Under the pieces are notes generated by a model, which saw only the letters and a list, made by a program, of their open reading frames with translations, made no database searches and had not been told where the DNA came from. A DNA stretch of 64,000 nt from Sandaracinaceae bacterium. Its GTDB lineage: Bacteria; Myxococcota_A; Polyangia; Polyangiales; Sandaracinaceae. Positions 35,278-43,179 of this stretch are shown in pieces. How positions within the stretch are numbered: the stretch's first letter is position 1; every line of letters begins with the position of its first letter. Where the stretch lies: NCBI GenBank assembly GCA_020633195.1, contig JACKEC010000018.1, positions 248,001 through 312,000 of the forward strand, read 5' to 3'. Position numbers and translations under genes: made by a program.

Positions 35278-35787
35278 TCACTCGATGACTTCGATCCCGA
35301 ACTCGGCGCGGATCTCGTTCAAGGGCGTGTCGATGTACTGGTCGTGGTCCTTGAACGGCCACTTGTGGGTCATGTGGGTGGCCCGCCAGAAGGCTTGCGG
35401 CATCGCGGTGGTCGACTCGCCGAGCATCTTCAGCATGTCGCCGAAGGTCATCGACGCGAAGATGCTCTGCGTCTCCTGGAAGGACAGGTACTTCTGGTAG
35501 GTCTTGAGGGTCACCGTGGTGCCGAAGATCGACCAGGTGTCGGCGAGCCCCTCGCCGCGCGGCGACGTGTCGCAGCCGAACACCACGTGGCAGACGTCGT
35601 GGAAGTGGAAGAGCGCCGCGACCTCGTGGTCGGCGTTGTCCTCCGTGATGAGCCCCTCGATCGTCCCGTAGTACTCCTCGAGCCCCTCGCGCAGCGTCAT
35701 GGTGCAGTCGGGCTGCATGTACTTCAGGTGACGATGCGGGTGGATCTTCGACACCTTCTCGGTGTCGCGCGTCTCTTCGTCGGACAT
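35278..35787 (-). CDS. Coq4-like protein of unknown function
   Basis: 169 residues from ATG 35787. Contains FHFHDVCHVVFGCDTSPRGEGLADTW, which fits the Coq4-type metal motif HDxxH followed by Glu about eleven residues later. Residues 110-140 contain a Met/Phe-rich helix. Coq4 proteins act in ubiquinone assembly, but overall similarity here is slight, so this is only a motif-based suggestion. No signal peptide. Isolated gene. Confidence 0.65.
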   Translation of the reverse strand: MSDEETRDTEKVSKIHPHRHLKYMQPDCTMTLREGLEEYYGTIEGLITEDNADHEVAALFHFHDVCHVVFGCDTSPRGEGLADTWSIFGTTVTLKTYQKYLSFQETQSIFASMTFGDMLKMLGESTTAMPQAFWRATHMTHKWPFKDHDQYIDTPLNEIRAEFGIEVIE

Positions 35788-35922
35788 CGGCGTCCCCCTT
35801 CCCGAGCGGTCGATCCAACTTTCGACCGCTGGTCTAAAGCCAGGGTTGGTCCGCGAGCCGTGGCTGTCAAGGCGTGACGTTCGGGCTCGCCGACGGCCCC
35901 CGGGGTCTGCGACGCTGCCGCC

Positions 35923-36651
35923 ATGAGCAACCGCGGCGTGACCTGTCCGAAGTGTGGCGCGAGCACCCCGCTGCCCGACGACCTGCGGACCCCCACCTTC
36001 GAGTGCGGCTTCTGCCACGCGACGCTGTCGACGGCGCAGTTCGCGGGCGAGGTGGCGGTGTCGGCCGACGAGCTCATCGGGCACATGCGCGGCACCCTCG
36101 AGGAGGCGCTGGCCAACCCGTCCGCGCCGCTGCGCGATCAGCGAACGGCGCCGAAGTTCGCGGGCGGCAACAAGGCCACGCGGGACCTGACGTGCAAGCT
36201 CTGCCAGGCGACCACGCCGGTCCCGCTCGCGATGGAGGCCCACTTCTTCCACTGCGCCGCGTGCGGCCGCGAGCAGGCCGTCGCCCAGTACGTCTCCGAT
36301 CGCGAGCGCTTCGAGCTCGACATGGCGCGTCAGGTCGCGGGCAACGAGGCGTTCAAGCGCCTCGTCGCCGAGGGCGTCCCGTGCACCAAGTGCGGCGCGA
36401 TGAACGCGGTCCCCGACGACGGCTCGGTCCAGCTCCCTTGCACCTCGTGCGGCGCGACGATCCTCTTGTCCGACCACGTCGACGAGAGCGCCATCGCGCG
36501 GCAGCGCCTCAAGCACGGCGCGTTCGGCCTGCGAGACGAGATGATGGCGCGGCAGATGGCGCAGCAGTCCCGCAGCAAGGTCATCGTCGGCGTGGTGATT
36601 GCCCTGCTCCTGCTCGGCTTCATCGTCGCCAACCTCGTGGCCACCCACTGA
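35923..36651 (+). CDS. Triple zinc-ribbon protein with C-terminal membrane anchor
   Basis: 242 residues. Three zinc ribbons: CPKCG...CGFC (8-31), CKLC...CAAC (~91-114), CTKCG...CTSCG (~154-177). A C-terminal tail-anchor helix (VIVGVVIALLLLGFIVANLVAT) ends the protein. Soluble part is cytoplasmic. The family is unknown; ribbon pairs may bind nucleic acid or protein. It lies immediately upstream of module copy 2, whose truncated left end begins 14 bp after its stop. Confidence 0.78.
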   Translation: MSNRGVTCPKCGASTPLPDDLRTPTFECGFCHATLSTAQFAGEVAVSADELIGHMRGTLEEALANPSAPLRDQRTAPKFAGGNKATRDLTCKLCQATTPVPLAMEAHFFHCAACGREQAVAQYVSDRERFELDMARQVAGNEAFKRLVAEGVPCTKCGAMNAVPDDGSVQLPCTSCGATILLSDHVDESAIARQRLKHGAFGLRDEMMARQMAQQSRSKVIVGVVIALLLLGFIVANLVATH

Positions 36652-36664
36652 TTTTCTGGAGGGG

Positions 36665-36718
36665 GGCGCGGAGCGCGCCAGCACGGTCGGGGCGCGCTTC
36701 GCGCGGACCACGACCTCC
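36665..36718 (+). repeat. Truncated left terminal repeat of module copy 2
   Basis: Only the inner ~55 bp of the left terminal repeat remain (gcgcggagcgcgcc to cgacctcc). The outer ~225 bp present in copy 1 are missing; the stop of the zinc-ribbon gene is at 36651. From here on copy 2 follows copy 1 closely. Confidence 0.75.
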
Positions 36719-36774
36719 ATGCGACTCGAACGGTGGGGGTGTGGGTGTGGCCGGGGCTCCGCGGTGGTCTGCGT

Positions 36775-37022
36775 CCGAGTCGGAGTCCGAGTCGGAGTCC
36801 GAGCCCGAGCCCGAGTCCGAGTCCGAGTCCGAGTCCGAGTCCGAGTCCGAGTCCGAGTCCGAGTCCGAGTCCGAGTCCGTGCCCGTGCCCGTGCCCGTGC
36901 CCGTGCCCGTGCCCGTGCCCGTGCCCGTGCCCGTGCCCGTGCCCGTGCCCGTGCCCGTGCCCGTGCCCGTGTCCGCGTCCGTGTCCGTGTCCGAGCCCGA
37001 GTCCGAGTCCGAGTCCGAGTCC
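36775..37022. repeat. Long hexanucleotide microsatellite, module copy 2
   Basis: About forty hexamers: gagtcc/gagtcg units, then a block of about seventeen cgtgcc units, then a few mixed units and gagtcc again. Open in several frames as Ser-Glu or Pro-Val dipeptide repeats, which are artefacts of the hexamer. Confidence 0.93.
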
Positions 37023-37074
37023 GGTTTCGAGGGGCCTCTGTCAGCCGTCAATGTAGCGTTCTCTTCTACAGGGG

Positions 37075-37214
37075 CCCGTCGTCCGGCATCGCCCACCCTG
37101 CCACCGTGCTCGCGCGCGTCAACGGTCGCCTTCGGCGCCCGGCGCTTCGCGCCGGCTTCGCCGTTGACCCGCGCTGCGCGCGGCGGCCGGGAGGGCGGGA
37201 TGCCGGACGACGGG
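37075..37214 (+). promoter_or_regulatory. Nested inverted-repeat leader upstream of four-helix-bundle gene, copy 2
   Basis: Outer 16-bp perfect stem (37075-37090 with 37199-37214) identical to copy 1. The middle stem gtcaacgg/ccgttgac is conserved, and the inner hairpin is ccggcgc ttc gcgccgg, with a changed loop and flank but pairing kept. It ends 41 bp before the ATG at 37256. Confidence 0.65.
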
Positions 37215-37255
37215 CGCGCGTGAGCGCGGTCGGGTTGCCGGAAAGGAGAGTTGTC

Positions 37256-37597
37256 ATGTCTCGTTTGCGTGTTTACTCGGATTCGCTGGAGCTGGTGCGG
37301 CTGTGCCGTCCGCTGTGGGAGCTCATCGCTCGGTCGCACCCGGAGCTGGGCAAGCAGCTGCGGCGCTCGGTGGTGTCGGTGCCGTTGAACATCTCGGAGG
37401 GCGAGGGGCGCTACGACGGCAACGGTCGGGAGCGGCTGAAGACCGCGATGTACGAAGCGAAGGAGTCGCGGTCGAACCTCGAGACCGCGTGCGCCGCGGG
37501 GTTCGTGTCCAAGGAGCGGGTCGCCGAGGCCCACGACCTCGCGGACAAGGTCGCGGCCACGCTGTTCAAGCTGGTCGGAGGTGCGGCCGCGAGGTGA
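37256..37597 (+). CDS. Four-helix-bundle protein, 23S rRNA intervening-sequence (IVP/S23) family, copy 2
   Basis: 113 residues, identical in protein sequence to the gene at 20422. Five nucleotide differences are seen between the two genes, all at synonymous third positions (for example gtg/gtt for Val, tcc/tcg for Ser, gca/gcg for Ala). The ribosome site here is aaaggag, different from copy 1 because the few bases before the ATG differ. This one is followed by the same hairpin and degenerate array. Confidence 0.93.
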   Translation: MSRLRVYSDSLELVRLCRPLWELIARSHPELGKQLRRSVVSVPLNISEGEGRYDGNGRERLKTAMYEAKESRSNLETACAAGFVSKERVAEAHDLADKVAATLFKLVGGAAAR

Positions 37598-37610
37598 GGT
37601 GAGGTGAGCC

Positions 37611-37640
37611 GGCGACCCCGTCGATGATGGCGGGGTCGCC
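37611..37640 (+). terminator. Terminator-like hairpin after four-helix gene, copy 2
   Basis: Same 10-bp perfect stem (ggcgaccccg/cggggtcgcc) and loop as at 20777-20806. Confidence 0.6.
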
Positions 37641-37654
37641 AGCTCTCTCGTTGC

Positions 37655-37815
37655 GTCCGCTACCGCGTCCGCGTCCGCCGCCGAAGCCGCCTCCGCGTCC
37701 GCCGCCGAACCGCGTCCGCCTTCCGCATCCGCCCCCGCTTCTGGGTCCGCCTCCGCTTCTGCGTGCGCCTCTTCGTCCCCAGCCGCAACCACTTCCTCCT
37801 CCGCGACCGTCTCCG
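37655..37815. repeat. Degenerate hexamer array downstream of four-helix gene, copy 2
   Basis: tccgcg/tccgcc-like units, more diverged from copy 1 than the surrounding sequence. The minus-strand frame from ATG 37855 (MGERAISQLAE) is again open. Confidence 0.65.
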
Positions 37816-37862
37816 GGATCACTTCCGCCAACTGGGAGATCGCCCGCTCACCCATGACAATC

Positions 37863-38142
37863 GGAGGCCGTGGCGGCGCGAAGCGCCGGCCGGCCGACCG
37901 GCGCGCTCCGCGCGCCGTCCGGCGCGAAGCGCCGTCCCCTGTCGGAGGCGCCGCAGGCGCCGGAGTCAGGGGCCAGGGGGCGAGCACGCGCCGCAGGCGT
38001 GTGCTCGGGGGATGGAATCCCCCGGGGGGACAGAAGTCCCACGGGCCCGCTCTTGGCAAGCCTCCCCAACGTCTCAGACCGCCGGGGGCGAAGCCCCCGC
38101 CTCGCGCGCGAAGCGCGCGAGAGAACAACAGCTCGCGGAGTC
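37863..38142 (-). repeat. Right terminal inverted repeat of module copy 2
   Basis: Nearly the same as 21020-21300 in the same orientation, ending tcgcggagtc. It is followed by gaagccactctcccttgcc, also shared with copy 1, up to the IS insertion point near 38194. Confidence 0.85.
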
Positions 38143-38194
38143 GAAGCCACTCTCCCTTGCCCAACCGGGCGGGCCCGCCGCCTGAAGAAACTGA

Positions 38195-38774
38195 GCCCCG
38201 CACCACCGCCTAAAGGCGGTGGGTTCGCTGAGTCGACTAAAGTCGACCGAGCCGCGCGATACAGCTGGTCATTCGGTGACCTTGAAGCTCTCGTCGTCGG
38301 GCGCCAGGTCCTGCTCCGCGATGTAACGGGTCACCACCTCGTCGGTCACGTTGCCGCTGCTCGCGGCAAAGTAACCGCGGGCCCAGATGTGGCGGCCCCA
38401 GAACTCGCGCCTCATGTGCCGGAACTCGCGCAACAACTTGTGCGACGTCTTGCCCTTGACCAGCTGCATCACGCGACTCGGTGCAGCCCCCGGCGGCAAG
38501 CTCAGCAGCAGGTGCACATGGTCGGGACGGATGTGCCCTTGCAGGATCTCGTAGTCCCGGGCGTTGCAGATCTCACGGATCAGCTCACGCACTCGCAGTC
38601 CCACCTCGCCTCGCAACACCGGCTTGCGGTACTTCGGCACGAACACGAAGTGCACGTGGAGCCGGTAAACCGTGTGGCTCCCCTTTCGGTACCCCTTCAC
38701 CCTTCGGAACGTACCGCAAGCCTCCTAAAGGCTTCGCCTAAAGCCGAGGGGTTCAACCCCGAGAGGGGACACTG
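38195..38774 (-). mobile_element. IS200/IS605-type insertion sequence
   Basis: About 580 bp holding only a tyrosine transposase gene. Subterminal hairpins are visible at the left (accgcc taaa ggcggt; gtcgac taaa gtcgac) and right (ggctt cgccta aagcc; ggggtt c aacccc), as expected of an element cut as single strands, without terminal inverted repeats. The flanks, aaactga on the left and caagatcgtcccc on the right, join to aaactgaagaagatcgtccc in module copy 1 (21343 onward), which therefore shows the empty site. Ends are accurate to a few bases only. Confidence 0.85.
38269..38700 (-). CDS. tnpA: IS200-like HUH/Y1 transposase TnpA
   Basis: 143 residues from GTG 38700. Typical IS200 family length and motifs: VYRLHVHFVFVPKYRKPVL at the N-terminus, the His-hydrophobic-His pair in RPDHVHLLLSLPPG, and the C-terminal helix YFAASSGNVTDEVVTRYIAEQ containing the catalytic Tyr. 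Cuts and rejoins single-stranded DNA at the element ends. It appears intact, so the element may be active. No TnpB-like partner is present. Confidence 0.93.
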   Translation of the reverse strand: MKGYRKGSHTVYRLHVHFVFVPKYRKPVLRGEVGLRVRELIREICNARDYEILQGHIRPDHVHLLLSLPPGAAPSRVMQLVKGKTSHKLLREFRHMRREFWGRHIWARGYFAASSGNVTDEVVTRYIAEQDLAPDDESFKVTE

Positions 38775-38891
38775 AACAAGATCGTCCCCGAAGCCCCCGC
38801 CTCGCGCGCGACGCGGGCGACGCAGGAGGAGGGGGCTTCGTCTTCGAAGTGGGCTTCGCGCCTTTCCCCTGAACCGAAATATGCTGCGCCC

Positions 38892-40745
38892 ATGCGGACG
38901 ACATGGCCGGTGCTCCTGCTCCTCGGCTCGGTGAGCCTGATCGCGTGCGGTGAGGACGCGCCGGCGCCCCAGCCGGTGCAGCCGACGCCGGAGGACGAGT
39001 CGACGCCGCCGCCGACCGCGACGGACGACGAGACGCCCGAGGACCCGCCGGCGCCGGACCCCGAGGCCACCGCGCCGACGCCGCGGCCGCCCGAGGAGCC
39101 GACCGAGCAGCCCGACGTGCCCGCGCCTCGCGAGGGGTTCGCGCGGCTGTTCGCGGTCGAGGACGAGGACCTGTTGGGCTTCGCCTACGAGGAGCCGGAG
39201 CTCGAGGTGGAGCGGATCACGCGGGAGCTCTCGGATCAGGACAGCGTCAGCTACCCGGCGATCGCGTTCCCCGACCCGCGCATCGGTGCGCTCGTCAACG
39301 AGCGGATCGAACAGCTCGCGAGCACGATGCAAGCGGGCTTGTCGCCCGGCCGATCCCGCGAGGCGCGCTACACGAGCTGCGACGTCCGGGCGAAGTCCCG
39401 CTCCTTCGTCTCCGTCCTGTGCGAGGCGACCGAGGCCGACGAGCGCGACGGACGCGAGATCGAGCTGCGCTCCCTGCACCTCGCGATCGAGGACGGCGGG
39501 GTCCGAGAGGTCGCCCTCGCCGAGCTCTTCGTGCCGGGCACCGACCTGACCGAGCTCGCCCGCCAGGCGTGCTTGGAAGAGAACGACGAGGAGAGTCGTG
39601 AGCGCGAGTTCTGCGAGGACCGAGAGCACTACGGGGTCGAGCTGATCGTCGAGAGCGAGGGGATCAAGGCGATCCAGACGGGCTGGTTCGACGTCTTCGG
39701 CGACGGCGGGGTGGAGATCGAGCTCCCCTACACGGAGCTCGCCGACTCCCTCCTCGCGACGGGGCCGCTCGCGCGGGCGCTGGATCGGACGGACATCGAG
39801 ACCCGCGAGGTGGCGCTGACCGCGGAGCAGCGCGGCGCGGCGCGCCCGGCCGAGGCCGGCGCGCTCCGGTGGGCCGTCACGCCAATGGCGGCGTCGACGG
39901 ACCTCGCGGCCGCGTGGGGCAGCCTCTCCGCCGAGACGCGCGGGCGCGTGCAGCGCGCGGGCAACTACCTGGTCGCGCCGGACGAGGCCACCGCGCGCGC
40001 GGTCGCGACCGAGCTCGGCGCGACCGCCGCGCAGGTCCGGATCCCCGAGGCCGCGGTGCCCGCCCTCACCCTCGTCCGCGCCGCGCGGGAGATCACCCTC
40101 CTCGAGCAGCCCGTGCGCGGCGCCGAGGTGACGCGGACGCTGCCCCGCGGGACCGTGCTGGTGGCGACCGCGCCGCTCGCCGAGGCGACGGCGCGCTACC
40201 CGCAGGTCGTCGCGCACGCGGGCCTCGTCGGGTACGTCGACGTCCGGAGCCTGAGCGCCTCGGACGTGTGCGCGCCCGATCTCGCGCCGTTCCTCGAGTC
40301 GCTGCCGGAGGCGGCGCGACCGAGCGCCCGCACGCACACCCTGCGCGACGCGCTGACGCAGGGGAGCTGGGGCCGCGCGACGTACGTCACGAGCATCGAC
40401 GGAACCAGCCACGTGCAGCTCCGGCGCGTGGAGGCCGGCTGCGCGGTCGGCGACGCCCTCGCGGGGTTCACCCGCGCCGGGGCGATCACGCGGCTCGACG
40501 TCGCGCTGACCGCGCGGCGGGGCGGCGACTCGCTCGTCATCACCGCGAGCGACGAGCCCTCCGTGACCATCCACCGCTTCGGCGCGCCGGAGCCGGTGTG
40601 GACGCACGCGCTCGCGGCCACCGACACCTGGCAGACGAGCGTGCGCGACGGCGAGCAGTGGTACCCGCTCGTGATCACGCGCGCGGCGGGCGATCCCATC
40701 CGCGTGGCGTGGGGCGAGACGGGGCCGGTGGTCAGCGGCGAGTAG
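38892..40745 (+). CDS. Large lipoprotein with RsiV/DUF3298-like region
   Basis: 617 residues. Lipoprotein signal VLLLLGSVSLIAC, then a Pro/Thr/Asp-rich linker (~22-85). Residues ~100-300 contain SVSYPAIAFPDPRIGALVNERIEQL and HLAIEDGGVREVALAELFVPGTD, a pattern like the DUF3298/RsiV lysozyme-binding fold. A middle SH3-like stretch (ITLLEQPVRGAEVTRTLPRGTVLVATAPL...VGYVDVRSL) lies at ~420-470. The function is unknown; a cell-wall or envelope sensor is possible. Its last 14 bp overlap the end of the convergent cytochrome gene. Confidence 0.75.
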   Translation: MRTTWPVLLLLGSVSLIACGEDAPAPQPVQPTPEDESTPPPTATDDETPEDPPAPDPEATAPTPRPPEEPTEQPDVPAPREGFARLFAVEDEDLLGFAYEEPELEVERITRELSDQDSVSYPAIAFPDPRIGALVNERIEQLASTMQAGLSPGRSREARYTSCDVRAKSRSFVSVLCEATEADERDGREIELRSLHLAIEDGGVREVALAELFVPGTDLTELARQACLEENDEESREREFCEDREHYGVELIVESEGIKAIQTGWFDVFGDGGVEIELPYTELADSLLATGPLARALDRTDIETREVALTAEQRGAARPAEAGALRWAVTPMAASTDLAAAWGSLSAETRGRVQRAGNYLVAPDEATARAVATELGATAAQVRIPEAAVPALTLVRAAREITLLEQPVRGAEVTRTLPRGTVLVATAPLAEATARYPQVVAHAGLVGYVDVRSLSASDVCAPDLAPFLESLPEAARPSARTHTLRDALTQGSWGRATYVTSIDGTSHVQLRRVEAGCAVGDALAGFTRAGAITRLDVALTARRGGDSLVITASDEPSVTIHRFGAPEPVWTHALAATDTWQTSVRDGEQWYPLVITRAAGDPIRVAWGETGPVVSGE

Positions 40746-41748
40746 CCGGCTCGACCCGCACGGTCCCCGCGCGCAGGCGCCGCCGCACGTCGCGGAGCGG
40801 CCAGCCCCGGTGGCGCGCCCGCAGGGGCGACGTGCGCCACAGGTCCACCCGATAGCCGACGCGATCGGCGACCCCGTCGAGGATCACCTCCACCGTGCGC
40901 TCGCCCGTCTCGGGGACGCGCTGATCCTCGCGCTCGTGCCAGCCCGCGCGGTCCACGCGGAAGCGGCGCCAGCGCTGGACGCGCTCGCGGCGCGCCGGCG
41001 CGGCGACCGGCCACGCGGTCACCTCGAGGCGGCGGAAGATGTCGCCGGTCGGGACGGCGTGGCCCGCCGCGTCGGTCGACATCGTCAGGGTGAGGCGGGT
41101 CCGAGATCCTTCGCTCACCGCCCTCGCCTCGACCCGGATCGCGTGCTCGAGGAGGCCGGGATCGAGCCCGCCGGGGAACCGGTGCGAGCGCGCGCGGCCG
41201 CGCCGCGGCATGTGGCAGCCCTGGCACGGCGTGTCGTGGTGGCGGGAGCCGACCCACTCCTGCACGGTGCGTTGCAGGCCGAGGTCCGGCTGGCTCTCGA
41301 ACGCGAAGTCGTGGCAGCGCGCGCAGGCGAGCGTTCCGTCGAGGGGCGCGACCCGGCCCGCGTGCGGCGCGCGCCCGCTGATCGTCGGGTTCAGCACGGC
41401 GCCGTCGCGCACGTGGCAGACGGCGCAGTCGACCCCGGCGGAGGGCTCCCCGCGCGGCGCGTGGCAGCGCTGGCAGTAGGGGCGTCGATGGGGCTCGAAT
41501 TCCGCCTGGAAGATGGCGTTCGTGAAGGCGGTGCGGTGCGCGCTGGCCGCCCACTCGCGCGCGTGCTGCTCGTGGCAGGCGCCGCAGCTCGCCGCGTCGA
41601 TCGCGTCGATCCCCGCCGGCACGGGGCCCGCGTCGATGGGGCCGCCGCCGACCGGAATGCCGAGGTAGGGGTCGACCTCCTCCGTCTGCGCGGCCGCCGT
41701 CGCGATGGCCACCGCGAGCCCGCCGAGCAGCGCGAACAGCAAGGTCAT
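40732..41748 (-). CDS. Periplasmic pentahaem cytochrome c
   Basis: 338 residues from ATG 41748 (GTG 41769 would add seven). Signal peptide residues 1-20. Five CxxCH haem motifs: CGACH, CQRCH, CAVCH, CARCH and CQGCH, all in the first ~190 residues, with His-rich stretches that can supply distal ligands. The C-terminal ~150 residues are a beta-rich Arg/Trp-rich domain with no haem site. The first half resembles octahaem/pentahaem oxidoreductase-type cytochromes (cytochrome c554-like). An electron-transfer role is likely; partners not seen. 3' end overlaps the convergent lipoprotein gene by 14 bp. Confidence 0.85.
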   Translation of the reverse strand: MTLLFALLGGLAVAIATAAAQTEEVDPYLGIPVGGGPIDAGPVPAGIDAIDAASCGACHEQHAREWAASAHRTAFTNAIFQAEFEPHRRPYCQRCHAPRGEPSAGVDCAVCHVRDGAVLNPTISGRAPHAGRVAPLDGTLACARCHDFAFESQPDLGLQRTVQEWVGSRHHDTPCQGCHMPRRGRARSHRFPGGLDPGLLEHAIRVEARAVSEGSRTRLTLTMSTDAAGHAVPTGDIFRRLEVTAWPVAAPARRERVQRWRRFRVDRAGWHEREDQRVPETGERTVEVILDGVADRVGYRVDLWRTSPLRARHRGWPLRDVRRRLRAGTVRVEPATRR

Positions 41749-41779
41749 CGTGGAGCGGGGCGCGCGCACGGCTCCCTCG

Positions 41780-42535
41780 TCAGCGCGACTCGTACACCCG
41801 CATCGCCGGCAGCTCGACGCAGGTCAGGAAGCCGCCCTTCCCCGCGCCGGTGTCGAGCGCGACCACCCCGGGCCCCGCCCAGAGGTCGGTCGGATCCGCG
41901 GGCGTGTGGGTGGACAGCTCCGGCGGGAGCAGCTCGGTCATGGTGTGGCCGACGACCACGCGTTTTGCGTCGTACTCCCGGAAGAAGCGATCCGATCGGG
42001 TCCACAGCATGGGCCGCGGGTCGTCGAGCTCGGACGGGTGCAGGAACGCGCCGTCGCGATCCACGAGCCCCGCGTGCACGTAGATGGCGTGCTCGTCCTC
42101 GTACCAGTGGGGCAGCGAGCGCATCCACGCCACGTGGTCGTCGGGGAGGAAGCCGCCGCGCTCGAGGATCCCGAGCTCGTCGCCGCGCGGCATCTCCCCC
42201 TTCTTGGGGACCGGCCCGCCGGTGTACGAGCGCAGCGTCGCGAGGCACCCGTTGGCGGGCGGGAGCAGGAAGCCGGGCCAGCCCTCGTCGATGACCTTCA
42301 GCCACGCGTCCTCGTGGTTCCCGATCAGGCACTCCACGCGGCAGTGCTTGTCCTGGTCGAGGCGGCGGACCAGCTCCACCACCTGCCGCGAGCAGGGGCC
42401 GCGATCGAGGTAGTCCCCGAGGAACACGATCGTGTCCTCTTCCGAGAGCGGCGGCAGCTTCGCCGCGAGCACCCGCAGCGCCTCCAAGTCCCCATGCACG
42501 TCACCGATGGCAAAAGTCCGAGGCATGCGTCGCAT
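41780..42535 (-). CDS. Calcineurin-like metallophosphoesterase (PPP/ApaH-like)
   Basis: 251 residues from ATG 42535 (ATG 42526 is equally plausible; an upstream frame is open to 42568). The metal-site motifs are in order: GDVHGD, GDYLDRGP, GNHED, VVVGHTM and a late His. These are typical of bacterial PPP-type Ser/Thr phosphatases and diadenosine tetraphosphatases. In a kinase-rich genome a protein phosphatase role is attractive but not shown. Ends 31 bp upstream of the cytochrome gene on the same strand. Confidence 0.88.
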   Translation of the reverse strand: MRRMPRTFAIGDVHGDLEALRVLAAKLPPLSEEDTIVFLGDYLDRGPCSRQVVELVRRLDQDKHCRVECLIGNHEDAWLKVIDEGWPGFLLPPANGCLATLRSYTGGPVPKKGEMPRGDELGILERGGFLPDDHVAWMRSLPHWYEDEHAIYVHAGLVDRDGAFLHPSELDDPRPMLWTRSDRFFREYDAKRVVVGHTMTELLPPELSTHTPADPTDLWAGPGVVALDTGAGKGGFLTCVELPAMRVYESR

Positions 42536-42608
42536 GTAGCCATGGGGACGGGGTCCTGGCGTGAACATTCGTCGCCGCGCGGCGTGACGACCCGTCCCCC
42601 AGGCTACG

Positions 42609-43115
42609 TCAGGTGAGGAAGGTGAGGATGGCTCGGCCCTGCTTCGCGGCGGAGGCGTAGTGGGCGATCAGGTCGTCCATCGCGGACTGGAGCTCGGACA
42701 TGGCGTCGTAGGAGCCCGGGTCGAGGCCGTGCCGCAACAGACGCCGCGCGACCTCCAACAAGCGCGGGTCGGTCGCGAGGCGCGCGTCCGCGACGTAGCC
42801 GTCGGGGTCGGGCCTCGGCAGCGGCGCGGGCCCGATCGCCGCGAGCGCCTCGGCGATCGCGACCACCTCGGGCGGCGCGATCAGCCGCGCTCGACCATAG
42901 CCGTGGTCGACGCCCACGAGGGCTCCGTCGCCGCCCGACACGGCGGCCGCCGCGAGGGCGCCGCCGTACACGTCGAGCACCGCCTCGAGGACGTGCCCGT
43001 CCTTGCCGAGCTCGAGCGCCTCGACGCTGTCGCGCGCCCGCCGAGCCTCGGCCAGGACCGCCTCGTGGTCCGTCCGGGACGCGTCGAACGCGGCGACGAT
43101 GCGGTACATGCCCAT
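42609..43115 (-). CDS. Hypothetical protein
   Basis: 168 residues from ATG 43115 (MGMYRIVAAF); ATG 43127 is an alternative. Ala/Leu-rich, mostly helical, no cysteines worth note, no signal. I do not recognise it. The stop is 74 bp from the start of the phosphoesterase gene, same strand. Confidence 0.6.
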   Translation of the reverse strand: MGMYRIVAAFDASRTDHEAVLAEARRARDSVEALELGKDGHVLEAVLDVYGGALAAAAVSGGDGALVGVDHGYGRARLIAPPEVVAIAEALAAIGPAPLPRPDPDGYVADARLATDPRLLEVARRLLRHGLDPGSYDAMSELQSAMDDLIAHYASAAKQGRAILTFLT

Positions 43116-43179
43116 GAGCGCGAGCATGCCACGAGCCGGCGCTCGGGGACGCCCAGCGGAGGCGCGGGAGGTGCGCCGC

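Larger units (their letters stand above)
36665..38142 (+). mobile_element. Repeated module copy 2, left end truncated
   Basis: Same order of parts as copy 1: remnant left repeat, hexamer array (36775-37022), structured leader (37075-37214), four-helix-bundle gene (37256-37597), hairpin (37611-37640), degenerate array (37655-37815), right inverted terminal repeat (37863-38142). It matches 20016-21350 in direct orientation; most of the length difference comes from the hexamer arrays. Element status is inferred from recurrence and layout. Confidence 0.6.

Noticed and set aside
35874..37223. A plus-strand frame with long Ser-Glu and Pro-Val repeats
   Set aside because: The repeats come from the hexamer array, and the first part is out of frame with the zinc-ribbon gene.
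42609..43115. Assignment to the DUF1877 family from the MGMY start
   Set aside because: Only the first few residues resemble it; the rest does not follow the family pattern.
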